A stretch of 64,000 nucleotides of DNA, from positions 22,122-86,121 of the forward strand of contig JASLQO010000026.1 in assembly GCA_030744435.1 (NCBI GenBank), given 5' to 3'. Below the pieces are notes generated by a model. It searched no databases. It worked only from the letters and a program-made list of their open reading frames with translations, and had not been told where the DNA came from. The translations under genes and the position numbers were made by a program. Within the stretch, counting starts at the first letter, position 1; each line of letters begins with the position of its first letter. The DNA is from JASLQO01 sp002327525. GTDB lineage: Bacteria; Pseudomonadota; Gammaproteobacteria; Pseudomonadales; Azotimanducaceae. Of the stretch, positions 25,430-34,592 are shown piece by piece.

Positions 25430-26471
25430 ATTGCTCGAAAGCCTCGGCTGGAAACCGTTCTTCGGCCAGCAACTCAGTCTGGAGGATCTCGAGATTCTTC
25501 ATCCCGCGCGCGTGATGGAGATTCAACGCACCGGTCTGGTGGTGTGCAGTGCAAATGGTGAACACCAGGTGAATCTGGGCGGACGCTGGTTTCAGGAGGA
25601 CGCAGAAGCCCGTCCGACGGTGGGCGACTGGGTGTTGCTGGGTGAACTTCGCGACACCATCGAGAGGGTGCTTGAGCGCAGCAGTCTGATCAAACGGCTA
25701 AGCGCGGGGACCACCAGCGACGTACAGTTGATTGCGGCCAACGTGGATACGCTGTTCATCGTCAGTTCCTGTAACGAGGACTTCAACCTGTCGCGCATCG
25801 AGCGCTACCTGGCGCTGGCGCTTGATGCCGGTGTCCGGCCGGTGATCGTGTTGACCAAGGTCGACCTGGTGGACGACCACCAGGGCCTGATTGAGCAGGT
25901 ACACACCCTGCGCTCTGACCTCGTGGTGGAAGGTGTGGTGGCCACCCGCGCTGACACGCTCGGCAATCTGTTGCCATGGTGTGCGTCCGGACAGACAGTG
26001 GCGTTGCTTGGATCCTCTGGTGTCGGAAAGTCGACGCTGGTGAATTCGCTCTCGGGCGAGGAGGTACAGACGACCGCGGGCGTCCGGGAAGATGACGGCA
26101 GGGGGCGGCATACGACGACGCACCGGTCGCTGCATCCTCTCGCGCGGGGAGGGCTGTTGCTGGATAGCCCGGGGATGAGGGAACTCGGTATCGTGGATGC
26201 GCAGGCGGGGGTGGGGCAGTTGTTCGAAGACATCGACGATCTGTCACGTCGGTGCCGCTTCAGCGACTGTGCGCATGCCCAGGAACCGGGCTGTGCAGTA
26301 AGAGCCGCCATCGAATCCAGCGAGCTCGACGAACGGCGGTTCGAGAGCTATCAGAAGCTGCTGCGCGAGGAGATGTACAACACAGAGACGATAGCCGAAC
26401 GTCATACGCGTTCGCGTCAGTTCGGCAAAATGGTGCGCCAGCATCTGGCGCATAGCCACAAAAAGCGATAG
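25422..26471 (+). CDS. rsgA: Ribosome small subunit-dependent GTPase A
   Basis: A protein of 349 residues with the three RsgA parts. An N-terminal OB-fold (VCSANGEHQVNLGGRWF to TVGDWVLLG) is followed by a circularly permuted GTPase with LTKVDLVD (G4), then LLGSSGVGKSTLVNSL (G1) and LLDSPGMREL (G3). A C-terminal zinc finger reads CRFSDCAHAQEPGC, i.e. Cx4CxHx5C. RsgA helps late 30S maturation by checking the decoding centre. The spacing of motifs G4-G5-G1-G2-G3 is the signature of this permuted family. ATG 25422 lies inside the end of the protease gene. Confidence 0.96.
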   Translation: MSRLLESLGWKPFFGQQLSLEDLEILHPARVMEIQRTGLVVCSANGEHQVNLGGRWFQEDAEARPTVGDWVLLGELRDTIERVLERSSLIKRLSAGTTSDVQLIAANVDTLFIVSSCNEDFNLSRIERYLALALDAGVRPVIVLTKVDLVDDHQGLIEQVHTLRSDLVVEGVVATRADTLGNLLPWCASGQTVALLGSSGVGKSTLVNSLSGEEVQTTAGVREDDGRGRHTTTHRSLHPLARGGLLLDSPGMRELGIVDAQAGVGQLFEDIDDLSRRCRFSDCAHAQEPGCAVRAAIESSELDERRFESYQKLLREEMYNTETIAERHTRSRQFGKMVRQHLAHSHKKR

Positions 26472-26477
26472 ACCACC

Positions 26478-27890
26478 ATGACGACAATCGACATGCCGGG
26501 GCTGCGGCGGCAAGCAGTCTCGGTCACCCGAAAGATGGCCGCATCACTGCCGGGACTCCGCCAGATGGCGGAGGAAAAGGGACTCAAGATTCATCACCTG
26601 GGTGCGGGATATCCTCATCCGGAAGTGACGGATCCGCGCGGCTTCCTGACACATCAGCAAGCCTACTTCGAGCACCTGGCGGGCAATGAAGGCCTGAATG
26701 ACGCCGATGCAGTGCCGGAGTATCTGAGAGAGTCGTACTCCTACACCGATACCCTCGGTCCGCGCAGTGTTCGTGAGACCTTTGCGCGCGCGTACGGCAA
26801 TGACTGGCGCATCCAGCTCGATGCAGATCGTATGGTGCCAACAGTCGGTGCGACCGGTGGCATCAATCTGGTGTGTTCCATGTTCGAGCGCCCCGGGACG
26901 CCGGTTGCCTATATCACCGATGCGCCCACGTATGCCGGTTTTCTGGCGCGCTCGGCGCTGTGTCATCACGCGCGCGTGTTCAGTGTGGAGATGGATGATG
27001 AGGGGCCGCTGGTGGACGTGTTCGTCAGCCAGATTCGTGCGGCCCGGGAGGCGGGGTACGAGGTGCCCCTGTACTACACGGTTCCCGACGGCCACAACCC
27101 GGCAGGATTTTCCTTCTCGCAGTCGCGCCGGGAGCAGATTCTCGCGGCTGCGCGCGCCGAGAGAATTCTCATCGTGGAAGATGCACCGTATGTGTACATC
27201 AACTACACATCCGGGGCGCAACGTACGAGACCTTTCTTCGCGATGGCGCCCGAGCAGACGGTGCATCTGTTCACGGGATCCAAGATCGGCTTCCCCGGTC
27301 CGCGGGTCGGGTTTCTGTATTCCGAGGCAAAACTGGCCATCGCCGGCGGGGTAGAGGTGGACCTCACGGAGTTTGCCGTCACCGAGGCCAGTGCCGACAT
27401 GCTGTTTCAGAATCCGGCGGCGCTGTACGGTTTCGAGGCGCTGCTGCACCGGCCGGGCGAAGAAGGCGGGTTTGCCGAACGTGGCACGTTCTGGGAACTG
27501 GCGGAGGGGAAACTCGCCGTTTACCGCGAGATGCGCCAGATCATGCTCGAAGGCCTCGAGCGCGGATTGGGTGCTTGGCCGGAGCACTTCGGTTGGACGC
27601 ATCCCGATGCCGGATTCTTCACCGTGTTCACGTTTCGGGATGGCAGTGTGCGTACCGATGAGGCGTTCACCAACGATCTCGTGACTAACTACGGGGTGGT
27701 AGCCATTCCGATGTACGACTTCTACCCGGAGGATGCGCGTGATCGCGACGCTAACGCGGGTTTCGATCAGTTACGTCTGTCGTTCTGTTTCAGTGAGAGC
27801 GCGGGCGAGGATCGCCGGCGTGATCTCACCGAAGCCGTGGACGCATTCTGCGCGGCGGTGCGGGAGATGTTCGAACTAACTCGCGAGTAG
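26478..27890 (+). CDS. PLP-dependent aminotransferase, class I/II (2-aminoadipate transaminase-like)
   Basis: A protein of 470 residues of fold type I. Motifs are VGATGGINLVCSMF near 118-131 (cofactor phosphate loop), YYTVPDGHNPAGFSFS near 200 (Asn of the NPxG motif), ILIVEDAPYVYINY near 232 (Asp pairing with pyridine N), and HLFTGSKIGFPGPRVGFLYS near 265, whose Lys should bind PLP. No N-terminal GntR domain is present, so it is a plain enzyme rather than a MocR regulator. It is longer than the usual 400-430 residues. It follows rsgA by 6 bases. The amino acid substrate is unknown. Confidence 0.87.
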   Translation: MTTIDMPGLRRQAVSVTRKMAASLPGLRQMAEEKGLKIHHLGAGYPHPEVTDPRGFLTHQQAYFEHLAGNEGLNDADAVPEYLRESYSYTDTLGPRSVRETFARAYGNDWRIQLDADRMVPTVGATGGINLVCSMFERPGTPVAYITDAPTYAGFLARSALCHHARVFSVEMDDEGPLVDVFVSQIRAAREAGYEVPLYYTVPDGHNPAGFSFSQSRREQILAAARAERILIVEDAPYVYINYTSGAQRTRPFFAMAPEQTVHLFTGSKIGFPGPRVGFLYSEAKLAIAGGVEVDLTEFAVTEASADMLFQNPAALYGFEALLHRPGEEGGFAERGTFWELAEGKLAVYREMRQIMLEGLERGLGAWPEHFGWTHPDAGFFTVFTFRDGSVRTDEAFTNDLVTNYGVVAIPMYDFYPEDARDRDANAGFDQLRLSFCFSESAGEDRRRDLTEAVDAFCAAVREMFELTRE

Positions 27891-27892
27891 CG

Positions 27893-28180
27893 GACGAAGT
27901 TCCGGATAGATCTGCGGCGGTGCGACGCCGGCGTACGGTAGCGATGGGCAGCCCGAGCATGACTTCCCAGTCCTCGGCCGGCAGCCAGTTGGCCCGCTTT
28001 CCGTTGCGATAGCTGTTGCGTACGGCGCCGATGACTCCGGTGCCCAGGTAACGCATGTGCTTGAGCGTTCCGGCCGCAATGATCAGCCCGAGTCCGGGGA
28101 AAGGGTTTTACGCGTAGGTGAAGCCGAGCAGACTTGATGCGCAGCAGGTCGACCAGTTTGCGGTTTGGTTCGGTGAACAA
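27893..28180 (-). pseudogene. Decayed gene fragment, family not identified
   Basis: Protein-like sequence is spread over three minus-strand frames. It starts near 28180 with MFTEPNRKLVDLLRIKS, shifts to PFPGLGLIIAAGTLKHMRYLG and VRNSYRNGKRANWLPAEDWE with LGLPIA, and shifts again to PYAGVAPPQIYPELRPLLAS with TAG near the aminotransferase end. The amino acid composition and conserved-looking ends suggest the C-terminal third of a real enzyme with at least two frameshifts. I do not recognise the family with confidence. Confidence 0.4.
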
Positions 28181-28368
28181 CTGGCGCGACTGATGAGTGA
28201 GGATCCCTAGCTCGTTCCTGTCCCGGAAGCGTCGATCGCGGTTGAAACTGCTTGCACAGTATTCTCTAAGCTATTAATTTAAAAGGAGATATTATCCTGC
28301 AGTGGGGCTTCACAGTCCCGATCGCATGACTATGGCGTACTCTGGATAGCATCGGACTGGCCGCTGGG
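28181..28368. other. Gene-free stretch with an AT-rich, promoter-like patch
   Basis: Around 28253-28295 a markedly AT-rich patch stands out in GC-rich DNA (TTGCAC, then TATTAATTTAAAAGGAG). It looks like a promoter plus ribosome site, but no ATG follows at the right distance; the codons after it read ILQWGFTVPIA then stop. It may be the front of another lost gene. Nothing else is recognisable. Confidence 0.35.
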
Positions 28369-29241
28369 CTAGCGCTCGTGGTAGACGGCATCGATATCGT
28401 CGAATTTGTCCACGCCGATCAGTTCCGCCAGCGCATCTAGCGATCCGGAGGCCACGTCAGGGTGGGTCCACGATCCCGCGGTCAGACCTCCATCCACGAC
28501 CAGCGCGTGTCCCGTGATGAAGCTGGCCTCATCACTCGCCAGAAAACAGGCGGCATTAGCAATGTCCTGGGGCTCGCCGCTCCTCGGAATCGGTTGCATC
28601 ATCTCGAGCGCCGGGCGCACCGCGGCCGCGTAGTCCTCGTTGCTGCCCACGGCCAGCTGTCCGGCGAAAATCGGTGTGGCGATGCCGCCGGGGCAGATGG
28701 CGTTGACACGGATGTTGTAAGGCCCCAGCTCCTGGGAGACGCTGCGGGTCAGATTGATCACCGCGCTCTTGATGGCGCTGTAAACGTGCGGCCCGTATCC
28801 GCCGCAGATGCCGGCAACGCTCGCGGTGGAGATGATCACACCGCTCCCTTGCGCGGTCATGACGGGTGCGGCGTGTTTCATACCCATCAACACGCCTTTC
28901 AGCATGGCATCTACCGTGCGCTGATAGGGTTCGCCCATGTCGGTGTCGGCAATATCACCGCTCACACCCCCGAATCCGGCGTTGTTGAAGAGGCAATCAA
29001 GGTGTCCGAACTGCCCGGTTGCTGCCTTGATGGCTGCCCGTACATCGGTTTCGTTGCACACATCCGTGGCGACGAAGTGAGCCGCAGCGCCGAGTTCATC
29101 TGCGAATGCCGCACCTTTCTCCTCCTGAATGTCTGCGATCACCACCCTCGCACCCTCAGTGATGAACTTCTCCACAGTCGCGCGGCCCATACCGCTGCTG
29201 CCGCCGGTGATGAGGGCGACCTTGCCTTCAAGACGATTCAT
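28369..29241 (-). CDS. SDR-family oxidoreductase with an extended C-terminus
   Basis: A protein of 290 residues with the SDR fingerprint: VALITGGSSGMGRATVEKFI near residue 9, cofactor strand VVIADIQEEKG, LFNNAGFGGVSGDIAD near 85-100, Ser in ISTASVAGICGGYG, and Tyr-Lys in HVYSAIKSAVINL. ICPGGIATPIFAG follows. The NNAG and xGG motifs mark a classical NAD(P)-dependent SDR. The C-terminal tail past VVDGGLTAGSW is longer than in FabG enzymes. Its start codon overlaps the 3' end of the upstream MFS gene, so the two are coupled. The substrate is unknown, probably a hydroxysteroid or hydroxyacyl compound. Confidence 0.88.
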   Translation of the reverse strand: MNRLEGKVALITGGSSGMGRATVEKFITEGARVVIADIQEEKGAAFADELGAAAHFVATDVCNETDVRAAIKAATGQFGHLDCLFNNAGFGGVSGDIADTDMGEPYQRTVDAMLKGVLMGMKHAAPVMTAQGSGVIISTASVAGICGGYGPHVYSAIKSAVINLTRSVSQELGPYNIRVNAICPGGIATPIFAGQLAVGSNEDYAAAVRPALEMMQPIPRSGEPQDIANAACFLASDEASFITGHALVVDGGLTAGSWTHPDVASGSLDALAELIGVDKFDDIDAVYHER

Positions 29242-30790
29242 CGCGTGCTCCTGTGGTCACGGGATTGTTGCGTATCTCTTCCTGGATTTCGGCGACCCGT
29301 TCTTCTGTCAGCGAGTAGTGCCACAGAAGCGGCATGGCAACGAACTTGAACAGAGCCGGTATCACCGAGTAGGTGACGGCCAGCATCAGCAGGGCGAATG
29401 CCGTGTTGGTTGTATTGAGCGGATCGGCCAGTGAATCGAATCCGAATATCACGACCAGGTTGGCGCCGACGAACAGCCCCACCGCGTAGGCGAGCTTGCG
29501 TGTCATCCCCCAGATGGAGAAGTAGGCGCCGCCCTGGCGTTTTCCGGTTTGCCTTGCGTCCAGATCGACCACGTCAGCGGCCATGGCGTAGGGCAGAGCG
29601 GACAGCGCGCCGATGGACGAGCCCTTCAGGCACATCACAAGGATGAAAAACAGAAACTTTCCGGTGGGTGTGCCTTCGAAGTAACCCACGGCACTGGCGT
29701 ATGCGGCATCGGGTAGAAATGCCAGGATGTTCGAAATCTGGAACGCATCGAACCATGCCATGGGCGCGATGGCGATGAGCGGGATGAAGCAGGACCAGAA
29801 CGCGTACCAGCCGATAGCCACCATCGTGGCTCTGTGTTTGCCGATCTTGCGCGACAGCTTGAACCACAACGGTATGGCCGCAATCTGGGAGATGAAGTAG
29901 GGCGCCAGGTACCAGGCGTAAAGGTCACCGGCAAGCAGAACGTGCTTGACGAAAAAGAAACTCAACGTGTTGGTCATGGCGGAGCCGATGGTGGAGAACA
30001 GGAAGATGATCACCAGCCTCCGGTATGGCTCGTTCTGCCACACATAGTGAAAACTCTCACGCAGTGGCAAACGGGTCGTACGGGTCTCGTCAGGGATGCG
30101 CTCCGGCACCGAGATCAGCATGTTGGCCACGAGTATCGGCATCATGGTGACGGTGACGACGGCCAGGAAGAAGACGATGTCCACCGGACGCGTGAAATCC
30201 CAGAAGAACACCACGATGGGGATGAACACGCCCAGCAGGCTTCCGCTCACCGAGAAGCCCTCGCGCCAACTGGTGATCAGCGTTCTCTCGTGGTAGTGCG
30301 GTGACAGCTCCGCACCCCAGGCGCTATAGGGAATGTCCTTGATGGTTGCACCGATGTACAGCAGGATCAGCACGCCCAGCAGATAGGGGTAGCCGGAGTT
30401 GAAGCTGGCACCCAATAACGTGATGTCGCCGAATTCGAAGGGGGGTACCCACAGCAGCCACATGCCGGCGAGGTATATGGGAGTGCCGATTGCGATGAAG
30501 GGCTTGCGCCTGCCCCAGCGAGTGCGCAGACGATCGGACAGAAAGCCCACCAGGGGATCGGTGACGCCGTCGAAAATGCGTGAAAGCATCAGCATGAGGC
30601 TCACGAAGCCGAGCGAGAGCCCGAATCCGTCCGCATCCGCATAGACGGCCGGCAGATATACTGCCAGTGGCAGCGCGACCATAGACAGCGGCATTGCCGG
30701 TGCGCCGTAGGAGGCGAGGGACCACCTGTTCAATATTCTTGTCTGTGCGCCGGCGTCCTGTGACTGTGGGCCTGCCGATATATCGGTCAT
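29228..30790 (-). CDS. MFS transporter, glycoside-pentoside-hexuronide (GPH/MelB-like) family
   Basis: A protein of 520 residues with about twelve membrane segments. The loop after helix 2 reads RIFDGVTDPLVGFLSDRLRTRWGRRKPF near residues 72-99, here in two parts: FDGVTDPLVGFLSD and RTRWGRRKPFIAIG. These are the cation-site and MFS motif typical of MelB-like symporters. Members in marine proteobacteria near lipid or steroid genes are often of unknown substrate. It is the first gene of a pair with the SDR. It is divergent from the acyl-CoA dehydrogenase at 30918. Confidence 0.9.
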   Translation of the reverse strand: MTDISAGPQSQDAGAQTRILNRWSLASYGAPAMPLSMVALPLAVYLPAVYADADGFGLSLGFVSLMLMLSRIFDGVTDPLVGFLSDRLRTRWGRRKPFIAIGTPIYLAGMWLLWVPPFEFGDITLLGASFNSGYPYLLGVLILLYIGATIKDIPYSAWGAELSPHYHERTLITSWREGFSVSGSLLGVFIPIVVFFWDFTRPVDIVFFLAVVTVTMMPILVANMLISVPERIPDETRTTRLPLRESFHYVWQNEPYRRLVIIFLFSTIGSAMTNTLSFFFVKHVLLAGDLYAWYLAPYFISQIAAIPLWFKLSRKIGKHRATMVAIGWYAFWSCFIPLIAIAPMAWFDAFQISNILAFLPDAAYASAVGYFEGTPTGKFLFFILVMCLKGSSIGALSALPYAMAADVVDLDARQTGKRQGGAYFSIWGMTRKLAYAVGLFVGANLVVIFGFDSLADPLNTTNTAFALLMLAVTYSVIPALFKFVAMPLLWHYSLTEERVAEIQEEIRNNPVTTGARDESS

Positions 30791-30917
30791 CTATATCCCC
30801 TCTCACTCTAGCCTACCCTGATTCCACCACGGCCCGCCAGGCAGGCCCCGCTGCTGCGGGGTGTTCACTTGCGGTGGTAACATCGACGGTTTTCCATGTG
30901 ATAACAGAGGAAAGACT

Positions 30918-32093
30918 GTGAGCGAATTTCGCGGCGAAGTGCGGGCGTGGCTCGAAGAGAATTGTCCCGCCAGCATGCGTACACCGATGCCGGCGGATGA
31001 ATACCCGGGCGGCGGACAGAAGATCCGATACAAGAATCCGGACACTAGGATCTGGATGGAACGCATGGCGCAGCGAGGTTTCACCGTACCGATGTGGCCG
31101 AAAGAGTACGGCGGCGGGGGGTTGTCGAAAGAGGAGAACCAGATTCTGCAGGAGGAGTTGAGGTGCATCAACGCGCGCCCCGCGCACGTTGGTATGGGCA
31201 TCAGCATGATCGGTCCGGCCTTGCTCGAATACGGTACCGAGGAGCAGAAACAGGAGCATCTTCCGAAAATCGCTCGCGGCGATATCTGGTGGTGTCAGGG
31301 TTACAGTGAGCCGAATTCGGGATCTGATCTTGCGAGCCTGCGCACCTCGGCGGTGGAGGATGGTGACGAGTACATCATCAACGGTCAAAAAATCTGGACG
31401 TCCGGTGCTGATTATGCGGACTGGATCTTCTGTCTTGTGCGCACGGATCCGAATGCACCCAAGCATGAGGGCATTACTTTCATCCTGTTTTCGATGGACG
31501 ATCCTGGTGTGTCCGTCAGACCCATCAAACTGATCAGCGGACTCTCGCCCTTCTGTGAAACCTTTTTCGACAACGTGCGGGCGTCCAAGGCGAACGTTCT
31601 CGGTGAGGTCAACAAGGGGTGGACCGTGGCCAAGCGATTGTTGCAGTACGAGCGCACCTCCATCGGCGGTATCGGCGGCGGCAGCCAGAAATCGGCCACG
31701 CTCGAGGAAATGGCCGAGGTCTACGTTGGCAAGGAGAGCAACAAACTCGCGGATCCGGCATTGCGCCGCGCGGTGCTCGGTCACCGAATGAACGACCGGG
31801 CGTTCGGGCTCACCATGAAACGCACGGTGGAAAACTCACAGGCAGGTATCGCACCGGGTGCGGAGTCGTCGATGTTCAAGTACTACGGCACCGAACAGAA
31901 CAAAGGCCGCTTCGAACTGATGCTGGAGATGATGGGACCACGGGCGCTCGGCTGGGGGGACTCGCCGTTCGACGACCAGGAGCTCGAGACCACGCGTGGC
32001 TGGTTGCGATCCAAGGCCAACTCTATCGAAGGGGGTACGTCCGAGGTGCAGCTCAACATCATCGCGAAGCGTGTACTGGGAATGCCGGATTGA
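30918..32093 (+). CDS. Acyl-CoA dehydrogenase
   Basis: A protein of 391 residues. The start is GTG 30918 with AGAGGAAAG upstream; a longer reading adds an unsupported N-terminus. Motifs are EYGGGGLSKEENQILQEEL, GYSEPNSGSDLASLRTSA near 125, NGQKIWTSGADYADW, and the C-terminal SIEGGTSEVQLNIIAKRVLG. The last block (GGTxEVQ/I...RVLG) is typical of single-chain acyl-CoA dehydrogenases. No partner dehydrogenase is adjacent. The MFS gene follows 22 bases later, so substrate import may be coupled to oxidation. Confidence 0.92.
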   Translation: MSEFRGEVRAWLEENCPASMRTPMPADEYPGGGQKIRYKNPDTRIWMERMAQRGFTVPMWPKEYGGGGLSKEENQILQEELRCINARPAHVGMGISMIGPALLEYGTEEQKQEHLPKIARGDIWWCQGYSEPNSGSDLASLRTSAVEDGDEYIINGQKIWTSGADYADWIFCLVRTDPNAPKHEGITFILFSMDDPGVSVRPIKLISGLSPFCETFFDNVRASKANVLGEVNKGWTVAKRLLQYERTSIGGIGGGSQKSATLEEMAEVYVGKESNKLADPALRRAVLGHRMNDRAFGLTMKRTVENSQAGIAPGAESSMFKYYGTEQNKGRFELMLEMMGPRALGWGDSPFDDQELETTRGWLRSKANSIEGGTSEVQLNIIAKRVLGMPD

Positions 32094-32115
32094 TCCGCGC
32101 ATAGTCAGCGTAACA

Positions 32116-33321
32116 GTGCAATCCAACGAATACCGATGGCTGGTGCTCGGCTACACACTGGTCATCCAGGCCGTGAGCGTCGGTATACTGGTCTACTGTT
32201 TCGCCCTGTTCGTGGTGCCCTGGCTCGAGGAGTTCTCCGCATCCCGGCGCGACGTCCTGCTCGCTATTTCGCTGCTGCAGCTGAGCACGGGGATATGGAG
32301 CCCGTTGGTCGGTCGGGCCATGGACCGCATGCCCATGCGCTTTCTGGTCTTGTCGGGTGTCGCGATGCTGATCGCCGGCCTGCTTCTGGCATCGGCCGCC
32401 ACTGCCCTGTGGCAGATTCTGGCGATCTATGCCACCTGCTTCGCTCTCGCCATGGCATTGATGGGTACGCTGGCGGCGCAAACCCTCGTCACGAAATGGT
32501 TCGACGACAAACGGGGATTCGCCATCGGTATCTCGGCCACCGGCACCAATCTGGGTGGCATCGTGTTTCCGTGGGTAGCCGCGGGGTTGCTGCTCGACAT
32601 CGGCTGGCGTGACACCTTCGTCTGGCTTGCTGCAACTGCGCTCGTTCTGGCGGGGCCCGCAAGTTGGTGGGTGCTGCGTCGTGAACCGGAACGAGCAGTG
32701 CCGGGTGTCGATAATCCGAGGAGTTCTCAAGGCTGGACGACCCGGGGCATCCTCGGCACGCGCGTGTTCTGGATACCGCTGATCTCCATCGTGCCACTCA
32801 ACATCGCGTTCAGCGCCGTGCAGTTCAATATCGGCGCTTTCGCCGGCGATCTCGGCTTCGGCGGCGCGGCCGCGTCTCTGATCATGACCTGCTCGGTCAT
32901 GATGGTAGTTGGGAAGTTTTTTTTCGGCGCTCTGGGCGATCGGTTCGACCACCGCGTTCTCTACTGGATATCGGCCGCCTTCATGATCAGTGGGTTGCTG
33001 CAGCTGCGGGGTCAGCCGGACTATTCCGTTACGCTTGCGGCCATCGTCTGCATCGGGCTTTCAGGTGGTGCCATACTGCCGATGTTTGCCCTCATCTTTG
33101 GCAGCCGCTTCGGGGTGGCATCGTTCGGCCGGGTCATGGGGCTTGCCATGCTGGGGGTTACAACCGGTGCTGTCGGCCCCATCATTGCGGGATGGATGTA
33201 TGATGTCACCGGCAGCTACGATCTCGCCTTTCTCTGCAGTGCGCTGTTGTGCGTTCCAGGTGCCGCTCTGATGGCGTTTCTCCCGAAACCAGACGCGCTA
33301 GCGTCAGTTACTCCCCAATAA
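32116..33321 (+). CDS. MFS transporter (oxalate/formate antiporter-like group)
   Basis: A protein of 401 residues with twelve predicted membrane segments. It starts at GTG 32116 (VQSNEYRWLVLGYTLVIQAV). The first half contains LVGRAMDRMPMRFLVLSGVA, the MFS loop 2-3 motif, and TLVTKWFDDKRGFAIGISAT, characteristic of the oxalate/formate and monocarboxylate groups. The final helices (GWMYDVTGSYDLAFLCSALL) are mirrored in the MFS remnant at 9857-10286. The likely substrate is an organic acid. It is transcribed with the upstream dehydrogenase. Confidence 0.88.
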   Translation: MQSNEYRWLVLGYTLVIQAVSVGILVYCFALFVVPWLEEFSASRRDVLLAISLLQLSTGIWSPLVGRAMDRMPMRFLVLSGVAMLIAGLLLASAATALWQILAIYATCFALAMALMGTLAAQTLVTKWFDDKRGFAIGISATGTNLGGIVFPWVAAGLLLDIGWRDTFVWLAATALVLAGPASWWVLRREPERAVPGVDNPRSSQGWTTRGILGTRVFWIPLISIVPLNIAFSAVQFNIGAFAGDLGFGGAAASLIMTCSVMMVVGKFFFGALGDRFDHRVLYWISAAFMISGLLQLRGQPDYSVTLAAIVCIGLSGGAILPMFALIFGSRFGVASFGRVMGLAMLGVTTGAVGPIIAGWMYDVTGSYDLAFLCSALLCVPGAALMAFLPKPDALASVTPQ

Positions 33322-33382
33322 CCCGGTCTGGTAGTCTTCGACGTACTTGTTCACGGGCCAGGTCCGTCCAGTACCGAGGATC

Positions 33383-33529
33383 TCACCCGTCGCCAGAGTA
33401 GATGATCCAGCCCCAGGGCTTCGCGATCACCGTATCTCGAAGGACACGCAGACGATTGTGGGGTGAGGGGCCATAGGCGAGATTGGCCTGGCGCTTGACG
33501 AGTGCGCTGGCCGCTGTGAGGTCCATCAT
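33383..33529 (-). pseudogene. Short fragment resembling an Imm35/YrhB-like immunity domain
   Basis: The 340-bp gap between the MFS and MBL genes contains one suggestive minus-strand frame of 48 codons (ATG 33529, TGA 33383). Its end, LRDTVIAKPWGWIIYSGDG, resembles the xxxTxxxPxGWxFxY core of YrhB/Imm35 immunity domains, in which another 30-40 residues would normally follow the GW motif. It therefore looks truncated. No toxin gene is adjacent. The rest of the gap shows nothing. Confidence 0.3.
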
Positions 33530-33661
33530 TTGTGTATGAGAGAGCGTGCGATGTTGGTCAGCCGCTAGAAGTGGTCCTCGAGCTTCTGTGGTCGCGCATC
33601 GCGGGCCATTTATTCGATCATTGAGCCATTGTATTGTGTGTGCACGAGAAAAGGGGGAAAC

Positions 33662-34591
33662 ATGCGTATTGTGACAGGCATTATGATTGCGACGATGTCG
33701 ATCGCCGTCTGGGTGGACGACGTGATGACGATCGACGATTTCGCGGCGTTGGTGGGTTGGGACTTCGAGACGGCAGAAATAGAGGCGCAGAAGCTGGGCG
33801 AGGGCTTCTACGTGTTTTTCGGTATCGGCGGGAACGTCGGGGTGAGCATCGGCGAGCAGGGCGTGCTGATCGTGGATGATCAGTTTCCCCAGATGATCCC
33901 GAGGATCAAGGCGAAGATCCGTGAGCTCGGTGGCGGAGAAGTTGATTTCGCCATCAACACGCATTGGCATTTCGATCACGCCGAGGGCAATCTGACACTG
34001 GGTCCGGAGGGCACGTGGCTCGTTTCCCAGGCGCGCTCACGCGCCATGATGGACGGGGAGCACATCATCAATGGCGTGGCGTTTAAGTATCGGCAGCAGG
34101 CCTATCCGCCGGAGGCGTGGCCAGTGATCACGTTCGATGATCGCATGCAGTTTCGCTTCAATGGTGAGCAGATAGACCTCGTCCACTTTGCACCGGCACA
34201 CACCACCGGCGATGCGGGTGTCATCTTCCGCGGTTAGAACGCAGTGCACCTGGGTGATGTGTTCAACATGTCGAGCTACCCGTTCATCGACGTCGACAGC
34301 GGCGGCGACCTCGATGGGATGATCCGATTCTGTTCGTCGGTGCTCGCCGAGATCAACGAGGAAACCCGCGTGATCCCCGGACACGGACAGGTGTCGGACT
34401 ATCAGGGGCTGAAGGACTACATCACCATGCTAAAGACGGTGAGGGAACGTGTCGCGGAGTTGATAGGGGAAGGTGCCGATCTGGATACGGTGGCCGGAGC
34501 ACTGCCGACCGCCGAATTCGACGAGAAGTTTGGCGATCCCACCGCATTTCTGAATCGTGTGTACGCAAGCTTGTCGCGGGCGGGACGCTGA
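33662..34591 (+). pseudogene. MBL-fold metallo-hydrolase interrupted by an in-frame amber codon
   Basis: The frame runs from ATG 33662 (GGGGGAAAC upstream) to 34591 in one phase but is interrupted by TAG at 34235-34237. The N-terminal part has the metal motif NTHWHFDHAEGN (HxHxDH) near 100, and HTTGDAGVIFRG just before the stop. The C-terminal part resumes in frame with NAVHLGDVFNMSSYPFID and VIPGHGQVSDYQGL, which supplies the third His region. Relatives read FRxxNVxHxGD without interruption. TAG is a normal stop elsewhere in this window, so recoding is unlikely and the gene is probably inactivated by a single point mutation. The N-terminus looks like a weak signal peptide. Confidence 0.85.
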
Positions 34592-34592
34592 C

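Noticed and set aside
34235..34237. TAG in the MBL gene as a recoded (pyrrolysine-like) codon
   Set aside because: TAG terminates several other genes in the window and nothing suggests suppression; a nonsense mutation is simpler.
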